Source of the DNA: Leucothrix mucor
GTDB taxonomy: Bacteria; Pseudomonadota; Gammaproteobacteria; Thiotrichales; Thiotrichaceae
Length of the DNA stretch: 8,044 nucleotides
Direction of reading: 5' to 3'
NCBI GenBank assembly: GCA_011322515.1
Contig: DRMS01000012.1
Span: 1-8,044, forward strand
Shown piece after piece: positions 1 to 5,068 of this stretch. A program made the translations under genes and the position numbers. Below the pieces are notes generated by a model. It did no database searches. It was not told where the DNA came from and saw only the letters and a list, made by a program, of their open reading frames with translations. Each line of letters starts with the position of its first letter. Position 1 is the stretch's first letter.

Positions 1-813
1 CTTACACGGCAAAAATTACAAAAAACACAAGATGAATATAAGTCAATCATCAATAATCTAAATGCACTTAAATTTCCTGCTAGATTGACCCGTATTATTA
101 GACGTAAAATAGGACTGAGTGGCTCTAATCCAACGGAGTATGAACACACCTTAATTCAAAAAGTAGCGGAGAAATTAGGAGAGAGTCAACTAGAGCTACC
201 TGATGATTTTATTGCAGAAATTCATCACTATATTTCGAAGTGGCAACAATCTCCACGTATGAAAAATGCGATGGCACGACTAAATAAGAATAATTACATT
301 CCTATTATACAAACAGCGATGAAAAAAGAAGGCTTGCCAGCCCAATTTTTATATTTATGTTTACAAGAAAGTAATTTCAATAGTAAAGCAATTGGTCCAG
401 AAACACGCTATGGAATAGCTAAAGGTGCTTGGCAATTTTTACCTGAAACAGGGCAGGAATTTGGCTTATCTACTGGTTCTATGACAGATGTCGCAGAGTA
501 TGATTTTACTGATGAGCGTTTTGATTTTAACAAAGCTACCAAAGCAGCTGCAAAATATCTTAAACATATCTATAGCACAGAAGCGCAAGCTTCAGGTTTA
601 TTAGTAATGGCTGGTTATAACTATGGTCATAATCGAGTAAGACGAATGATTAAAAAAATGCCAAACAATCCAAAAGAAAGAAATTTTTGGCGCTTTGCTA
701 GTCAATATAAAATACCTGATGAGACCTACCAGTATGTACTCTATATCTTCTCTGCTGCTGTTATAGGTGAAGATCCAAAATATTTTGGGTTTCACTTTAA
801 GTCCCCCCTATAA
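1..813 (+). CDS. Lytic transglycosylase, SLT domain (5'-truncated by window edge)
   Basis: Frame 1 is open from the first base, so the gene begins upstream; the TTG at 85 is only an internal codon. The visible 270 residues start with a polar, possibly coiled-coil stretch (about 1-28). A helical region follows, then a goose-lysozyme/Slt70-type domain (about 95-250). Its hallmarks are LQESNFNS with the likely catalytic Glu at window residue 123 (codon 367-369), the GAWQF motif at 142-146, and AGYNYG at about 204-209 in place of the usual A-Y-N-x-G. Known role of the family: non-hydrolytic cleavage of the MurNAc-GlcNAc bond in periplasmic peptidoglycan. The N-terminus is missing, so a signal peptide, lipobox or extra domain cannot be judged. 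The gene converges on tagH with a 37-nt gap, and no clear hairpin terminator is visible between them. A link to T6SS assembly is inference. The fold is confident; the subfamily is not assigned. Confidence 0.88.
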   Translation, partial: LTRQKLQKTQDEYKSIINNLNALKFPARLTRIIRRKIGLSGSNPTEYEHTLIQKVAEKLGESQLELPDDFIAEIHHYISKWQQSPRMKNAMARLNKNNYIPIIQTAMKKEGLPAQFLYLCLQESNFNSKAIGPETRYGIAKGAWQFLPETGQEFGLSTGSMTDVAEYDFTDERFDFNKATKAAAKYLKHIYSTEAQASGLLVMAGYNYGHNRVRRMIKKMPNNPKERNFWRFASQYKIPDETYQYVLYIFSAAVIGEDPKYFGFHFKSPL

Positions 814-850
814 AAAACTTTACACCCTTCTAATGTGAGTTACTAATTAA

Positions 851-2503
851 TCATCTAGATCGTTGTTGTTTGAGCCTTATCATATTGCCTTCATAAGCGT
901 CTGCAATTTTTCGCTCAAGAGTTAGCTGGAATTGCTCTGATGCCTCCTCTTCAATATCAGCATAGGTTTCTTCAAATAGTTTCCAGAGTTTCGCATTTTT
1001 CTGCCATGGGATCTTAGCGCTAATTGGATTGGATTTTTCTAGTTGTTTTTGTAAATTATCGGGCAAAAAATAATCTCTTATAGTCGATGAAAGTGCTTCC
1101 TGAATAGACTTACTAAGAGCAAACTGATGTGCTTTCAAATCATCAAATGAATCCTGTATTGCATCAATGATAGGCATATAAGCGGGATTCTTTTTATCTG
1201 ATAAAATAAGTTGCGTTATTATATCCTCGGCATTAGGTAGAAATTTAAGTGGATTATTTTGTACGGCACCAATCATCGTTTTATCTCCCAAACGCATTTG
1301 TGTTTTTGTTTCTGCTCTTGATCTTAATAACTCCATAGAACCCTGTAATACTTCACGCAATATTTTCCCTATAAGAATAGCTGTTTCTCTTGATGGTTCT
1401 ATTTTATGCTCTTCTATATTGATACCAGCCCCTTGAAATAGATATTCAAACAAGGCTGTTTGCTTCTCTATGGGATATTCTTGATTTGGTGCTATTTCAA
1501 CATCTATAGTTTGCTTAAATTTTTCACTATTATGTATTTTTTCTGTTTTCACCTGTGATGGTGTAATAGATTTACTAATAGTTTGATTGGATTCTTGATC
1601 AACTTTAGTATGCTCTCTATTTATAGTAAAAATTGCACCTGTATTATTATCTTGCGAAAACGAAGAATCTTGCTTGTTTTTTTCATGATTTTCATCGCTC
1701 AATCCAAAGATTTCAGTATGACCAATATTTTTTTCAACAGGTTTTGATATTTCATCTGCCACAACTGATTCTTTATCTAATTGATTATTATCATCTACGT
1801 ACTCCCTGCTTCCTGAATTAACGACTGAATCTGTTTCTGCACTAGGTTGATTCACAAAAAGCCACGCATCCTTTTCCTCATTATCTTCTTCCCTGCTCGG
1901 AATAAAAGAATCAGATTTTTCTTCTCCACTAGTCAAAGGCAGAGGAGCTTTTTCCATTAATGGCATATCTAATGGAGTTTCTGAATTTATTGATGTGTCA
2001 ATCTCTGGTTTTATATAATCATTTTCATGCTCATATTTAGGACGAAAAACATCCTCAAAAGGATCGCTACCAGAAAATTTAGCTTCTGAATTAACAGAGA
2101 AGTTAGCTTCCCCATAAAAATCTTCAGCTTTTCCCCAATCATCTGTATCAGAAAATGGAGAATCATCCACTAGATCAGCCTGTTTGCCATAAGTAACTTC
2201 TAACTCATACTCTCCCATTTGAATAATATCGCTATCATTAAGCTCTTGACTATTTCCCTTGCCAACAGGAGAGCCAGCTTGATTGAGATAGCAACCATTA
2301 CTACTCTTGTCAACAATATAAAACTTGTTATTTTGGAAGATAATCAACGCTTGAACTCTTGATAAAAAGTGTTTTTTATCTGGTAATACCCAAGTATTAT
2401 CTGCACTACGCCCTATACTTCCGCCTTCATAGGTGAAAATATGATTTTGAGCAAATGATACAGAAGAGCCTTGATATTTGACTACAGAGATAGTTAGTTT
2501 CAT
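851..2503 (-). CDS. tagH: Type VI secretion-associated FHA domain protein TagH
   Basis: The 550-residue protein has an N-terminal FHA domain (about 1-107) with Gly31-Arg32, Ser49-Arg50, Asn69-Gly70 and Asn74. These match the phosphothreonine-binding loops, but the usual His of the S-R-x-H motif is Gln52. A long acidic, Ser/Asn/Gln-rich linker (about 108-345) looks disordered. The C-terminal part (about 346-540) matches the TagH/VI_FHA family: ALFEYLFQGAGIN, a LLRSRAETK-like segment, NNPLKF, and DDLKAHQFAL, ending near ADAYEG. In characterised systems TagH (Fha) is a cytoplasmic protein that takes part in threonine-phosphorylation control of T6SS assembly. The ATG (complement of 2501-2503) is chosen because the FHA domain starts right after it; the Shine-Dalgarno upstream is poor. 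No tss gene, PpkA or PppA is visible: the gene is alone on its strand and convergent with the transglycosylase gene. Family assignment is firm; function in this cell depends on a T6SS elsewhere. Confidence 0.93.
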   Translation of the reverse strand: MKLTISVVKYQGSSVSFAQNHIFTYEGGSIGRSADNTWVLPDKKHFLSRVQALIIFQNNKFYIVDKSSNGCYLNQAGSPVGKGNSQELNDSDIIQMGEYELEVTYGKQADLVDDSPFSDTDDWGKAEDFYGEANFSVNSEAKFSGSDPFEDVFRPKYEHENDYIKPEIDTSINSETPLDMPLMEKAPLPLTSGEEKSDSFIPSREEDNEEKDAWLFVNQPSAETDSVVNSGSREYVDDNNQLDKESVVADEISKPVEKNIGHTEIFGLSDENHEKNKQDSSFSQDNNTGAIFTINREHTKVDQESNQTISKSITPSQVKTEKIHNSEKFKQTIDVEIAPNQEYPIEKQTALFEYLFQGAGINIEEHKIEPSRETAILIGKILREVLQGSMELLRSRAETKTQMRLGDKTMIGAVQNNPLKFLPNAEDIITQLILSDKKNPAYMPIIDAIQDSFDDLKAHQFALSKSIQEALSSTIRDYFLPDNLQKQLEKSNPISAKIPWQKNAKLWKLFEETYADIEEEASEQFQLTLERKIADAYEGNMIRLKQQRSR

Positions 2504-2709
2504 TGTAAATTCATTTTTTAGAGTAGTTAAGATAAACCAATACTGTCCTTAATATTAACAATATCATTAGTGAACCAGAAAGTAAGAATATAATGATAAT
2601 AGTTTTTTTAATATAAGCAAAAAATAAGATCAGATAAACTATAAAAATAATCTATACTTTGGTCTGAATTATTTCTATTCACGCAATGATGGAACTACAC
2701 TGTTTGATT

Positions 2710-2732
2710 TTTATTCTGTTTTTCAGAATAAA
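2710..2732. repeat. 9-bp perfect hairpin in divergent region
   Basis: TTTATTCTG (2710-2718) and CAGAATAAA (2724-2732) are perfect reverse complements around a TTTTT loop. The stem is AT-rich and no long U-run follows, so it is not a classical terminator. It could be a protein-binding palindrome or an RNA hairpin; nothing in the sequence decides between them. Confidence 0.6.
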
Positions 2733-2828
2733 GATGTCCAATCATTATGTTTTTCTATCCATAAGATATGCGCTAGTGAAAAATCATCATAAAAAAAGTA
2801 TTTCCTTGTAATATTAATAGCTTATCTA

Positions 2829-2858
2829 TTGTTTACCATTTTATGGTCTGCAGAATAT
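2829..2858 (+). promoter_or_regulatory. Weak sigma70-like promoter candidate with overlapping palindrome
   Basis: TTGTTT (2829-2834) and GAATAT (2853-2858) are separated by 18 nt and would give a short leader before the ATG at 2886. The spacer contains the palindrome ACCAT-TTT-ATGGT (2835-2847), placed where a repressor operator could lie. In such AT-rich DNA weak matches are expected by chance, so this is tentative. Confidence 0.2.
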
Positions 2859-2874
2859 TACAAATATCAACCAA

Positions 2875-2880
2875 AGAGGG
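2875..2880 (+). promoter_or_regulatory. Ribosome binding site of the caspase lipoprotein gene
   Basis: AGAGGG ends 5 nt before the ATG at 2886. It decides the start: the upstream in-frame TTG at 2829 has no comparable site and would add 19 residues ahead of the lipoprotein signal peptide. Confidence 0.6.
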
Positions 2881-2885
2881 AAAAT

Positions 2886-4904
2886 ATGTCTATCAATCCA
2901 CTATCTAATAATTTTTTAAAAAAAGCCCCGCTATCCATTGCCTTGGGAGGCCTACTATTCACTGCCTGTGGGGGGGGGGCAAAAACAGTTGATCTTACAA
3001 CTATTGAAGGCGCAAATATTGATGATCTTTATATCGTTGATTGTCTGCTTCCAGGTAGAGTTAGAACGTTAGGAAGAAAGCTGTCCTATCTTGCACCAAG
3101 ACGCGTAATAAAAACAAGTGGTTCTCAATGTGGACTCCGTGGTGGAGAATATGTTGCCTATGATAGAGCCAATTACCAGACAGCATTAAAAGTCTGGATG
3201 CCTATGGCTAAAGGAGGAGATCCAAAAGCGCAGTCCTATGTTGGAGAAATCTACGAAAAAGGTCTTGGCACTCAACCCAATTACCAAAAAGCAGCCGTGT
3301 GGTATCAAAAGGCAGCAAATCAAAGGTATTCACGTGCCAAAATGAGTCTAGGGTCTTTATATGAGCGAGGTTTAGGCGTACCAAGAAGTAATGTGAAAGC
3401 ATTATCTCTTTATCGTGATGCTTCAGGCTTAGCCGACAGACAAGTTGAATTTGTAACACCTGCGCAACGTCGCGCTAGAATTGCACAAACTAAAGACTTG
3501 CAACAAACAAAAGTTGCATTACAAGCAGCGTTAGGGCGGTCAGGACAGCTTGAGTCAGATGTAAAAGAATTACAGGCTGAGGCAAAAAGAATTAAGAACT
3601 TACCACCTAAGATAGTGGTTGAAACGGTTTATAAAACTAAATTTAAAACGATTTATAAAACCAAGACTGAAACCGTTTACAAGACAAATACTGTTTTAGC
3701 TCAAGACCCCAAACGAGAAGCTGTTATCAGGCAATTAAGTCGAGAGTTAAGAAAAGAAAGAGCTAAAAAACAAAAAATTGAGCGACAGGTAGTTCGTGTA
3801 CAAGTTCCCGCCCAAAATACACAGTTATTAAGGCAACTTGAGCAACAAAAAGCAGAAATAGCAAAAAAGGAAAAGGAATTAGCCAAGCTTAAAAGAGCAA
3901 CAACTCGACGAGCATCTACTTCGGTTTCTCCCGCAAAGCAAAAGAAACAGATACAGGCTACCCTTAAAAGAACGATTAAAAAGAAGAAAAAGGAACTTAA
4001 AAGGCAAGAAAAAAAGGTAGCAAGACTACGTTCTGTTGATAAGAGTTCAAGCAGTAATAGCAACCTTAGTGGTGTTAATTTTGGACGCTATTATGCACTG
4101 GTGATTGGTAATAATAATTATAGTAATTTTGACAATCTAAAAACAGCTGTCAATGATGCCGAGTCAGTAGCATCCGTTTTACGGTCGCAATACGGTTTTA
4201 AAACTTCGGTATTAAAAAATGCCTCTAAACGAAAAATGCTAAGTGCCTTTAATACTTTTGTAAAGCGCCTTGGATCTAATGATAACCTACTTATCTATTA
4301 CGCAGGACATGGTCAATTAAGTGGAGGTGGTCACTGGTTACCCTCTAATGCTTCAAAATCCAATAAAAAAAGCTGGATTCCTAATGCACAGCTTACAAAC
4401 TTTATTGATGCAATGAAAGCCAAGCATGTGCTAGTTGTTGCTGATTCCTGTTATTCAGGAACACTATCCCAGTCTTCTATACCTCGCCCAATACTTAATT
4501 CTAAAAGAAGCCGCGCATGGTTTGATGCAGTTTCAACGACTAAGGTTCGGGTAGTTATGTCATCAGGTGGAATCAAACCTGTATTAGATTCGGGTAGTGG
4601 CCGTCATTCTGTTTTTGCCAATGCATTTTTAGGCGCATTACGATCAGGAAATTCAGTCATGGAAGGTGCTGGTTTATACCAATCATTGCGTCAGCAGGTA
4701 AAGACAGCATCAAGCGCACGGGGAAATAGGCAAAACCCTGTTTATGCTCCGATTAAATTTGCAGGGCATCAGGCAGGTGATTTTATATTCCTGAAAGGTG
4801 GGCATGTAGCTACTTTGGATAAGCAGCCAGACCCAAGTAAAGATGATCAAAATACTCAACGTTTTTGGGCTTTGCGAGAGTTATTGTTTGTGTTTAAAGC
4901 CTAA
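2886..4904 (+). CDS. Sel1-repeat, coiled-coil, caspase-like (peptidase C14) lipoprotein
   Basis: The protein has 672 residues from the ATG at 2886. Residues 1-28 form a lipoprotein signal peptide with lipobox F-T-A-C and lipidated Cys28. Gly, not Asp, follows the Cys, which fits outer-membrane sorting. Two Sel1-like repeats of about 36 residues (about 97-168; GEIYEKGLG and GSLYERGLG) and a partial third follow. Residues about 190-390 are Lys/Arg/Glu/Gln-rich, probably coiled coil, and contain three 8-residue repeats from Glu246. The C-terminal caspase-like domain spans about 397-635: YYALVIGNNNY, NDAES, YYAGHG with catalytic His475, and DSCYSG with catalytic Cys522. Both dyad residues are present, so it is probably an active cysteine peptidase; bacterial homologues often prefer Arg/Lys sites, but specificity here is unknown. 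Sel1 repeats usually bind proteins. Codons 29-31 lie in a G10 tract that could switch expression. The physiological role is unknown. Confidence 0.88.
   Translation: MSINPLSNNFLKKAPLSIALGGLLFTACGGGAKTVDLTTIEGANIDDLYIVDCLLPGRVRTLGRKLSYLAPRRVIKTSGSQCGLRGGEYVAYDRANYQTALKVWMPMAKGGDPKAQSYVGEIYEKGLGTQPNYQKAAVWYQKAANQRYSRAKMSLGSLYERGLGVPRSNVKALSLYRDASGLADRQVEFVTPAQRRARIAQTKDLQQTKVALQAALGRSGQLESDVKELQAEAKRIKNLPPKIVVETVYKTKFKTIYKTKTETVYKTNTVLAQDPKREAVIRQLSRELRKERAKKQKIERQVVRVQVPAQNTQLLRQLEQQKAEIAKKEKELAKLKRATTRRASTSVSPAKQKKQIQATLKRTIKKKKKELKRQEKKVARLRSVDKSSSSNSNLSGVNFGRYYALVIGNNNYSNFDNLKTAVNDAESVASVLRSQYGFKTSVLKNASKRKMLSAFNTFVKRLGSNDNLLIYYAGHGQLSGGGHWLPSNASKSNKKSWIPNAQLTNFIDAMKAKHVLVVADSCYSGTLSQSSIPRPILNSKRSRAWFDAVSTTKVRVVMSSGGIKPVLDSGSGRHSVFANAFLGALRSGNSVMEGAGLYQSLRQQVKTASSARGNRQNPVYAPIKFAGHQAGDFIFLKGGHVATLDKQPDPSKDDQNTQRFWALRELLFVFKA
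2970..2979 (+). repeat. Poly-G tract (G10), candidate phase-variation site
   Basis: Ten consecutive G occur directly after the lipobox Cys codon (TGT, 2967-2969), encoding Gly-Gly-Gly and the first base of Ala. As given, the frame is open. One extra G leads to TGA at 2990-2992; one fewer G leads to TAG at 3070-3072. Homopolymeric G tracts of this length are known slipped-strand contingency loci in several host-associated bacteria. It is also a place where sequencing errors are common. Confidence 0.8.
3621..3692 (+). repeat. Three tandem 24-bp repeats inside the caspase lipoprotein gene
   Basis: Three imperfect 24-nt units (3621-3644, 3645-3668, 3669-3692) encode ETVYKTKF, KTIYKTKT and ETVYKTNT, consensus [E/K]-T-[V/I]-Y-K-T-x-x. 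They sit between the Sel1 repeats and the Lys-rich presumed coiled coil. Being in-frame multiples of three, copy-number change would alter length without frameshift. Confidence 0.75.
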
Positions 4905-4979
4905 TTTTTACAGAAGAACTTGCAGGACTTACTGAAGTTTATAGATACTTCCCGCAAGTTCTTTCAGCAGTAAAAATTA
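4902..4979. repeat. Composite inverted repeat after caspase gene, possible terminator
   Basis: The outer arms TAATTTTTAC (4902-4911) and GTAAAAATTA (4970-4979) pair over 10 bp. The inner arms AAGAACTTGC (4914-4923) and GCAAGTTCTT (4954-4963) pair over 10 bp. An apical GAAGT/ACTTC stem (4934-4938 with 4947-4951) closes an 8-nt loop. The left outer arm includes the TAA stop of the caspase gene. The outer arms carry a T-run on one side and an A-run on the other, so a bidirectional terminator is possible, but the internal asymmetric loop is atypical. A small palindromic mobile-element remnant is an alternative. Confidence 0.6.
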
Positions 4980-4990
4980 ATTATTAAAAT
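4963..4990 (+). promoter_or_regulatory. Weak promoter candidate for the autotransporter gene
   Basis: TAAAAT (4985-4990) matches the -10 consensus at five of six bases, but the -35-like TTCAGC (4963-4968, 16-nt spacer) is poor. If used, it would give a leader of about 70 nt containing the 5006-5037 hairpin. Confidence 0.18.
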
Positions 4991-5005
4991 ATCTTAAGAC
5001 ATTAT

Positions 5006-5037
5006 CACACCAGAATTTGTACCTTACGATTGGTGTG
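5006..5037 (+). repeat. 7-bp stem-loop upstream of the autotransporter gene
   Basis: CACACCA (5006-5012) and TGGTGTG (5031-5037) are perfect complements with an 18-nt loop, ending 17 nt before the ribosome binding site at 5055. It could be an operator palindrome or a 5' UTR hairpin. A terminator is less likely because the loop is large and the T-run starts 8 nt after the stem. Confidence 0.45.
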
Positions 5038-5054
5038 CTAGTTATTTTTAACAT

Positions 5055-5060
5055 GGAGAG
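5055..5060 (+). promoter_or_regulatory. Ribosome binding site fixing the GTG start of the autotransporter
   Basis: GGAGAG lies 8 nt before the GTG at 5069. The ATG at 5061 between them is followed at once by TAA. The next in-frame ATG (residue 17) would cut away most of the signal peptide, so GTG is the supported start. Confidence 0.7.
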
Positions 5061-5068
5061 ATGTAATT

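Larger units (their letters stand above)
2504..2885. other. AT-rich divergent intergenic region
   Basis: This 382-nt non-coding stretch separates tagH (leftward) from the caspase lipoprotein gene (rightward) and must hold both promoters if each gene has its own. It is strongly A+T-rich. It contains a 9-bp hairpin (2710-2732), an ACCAT-N3-ATGGT palindrome (2835-2847) and a weak promoter candidate for the rightward gene. I could not pick out a convincing -35/-10 pair for tagH. A 41-codon reading frame at 2686-2811 lacks a ribosome binding site and is not called. Confidence 0.7.

Noticed and set aside
85..87. TTG as the true start of the transglycosylase
   Set aside because: The frame is open to base 1 with protein-like sequence and there is no Shine-Dalgarno before 85, so the gene is more likely cut by the window edge.
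2686..2811. A 41-codon ORF in the divergent region
   Set aside because: No ribosome binding site, composition like the surrounding AT-rich DNA, and it runs through the 2710-2732 hairpin.
2829..2885. Upstream in-frame TTG start for the caspase lipoprotein, adding 19 residues
   Set aside because: The ATG at 2886 has AGAGGG at proper spacing and starts directly before a lipoprotein signal peptide; the added residues would displace it.
3701..4063. 120-codon minus-strand ORF within the caspase gene
   Set aside because: It is the antisense of a Lys/Glu-rich region, giving Phe/Leu/Ser-rich low-complexity translation; the plus-strand gene explains the open frame.
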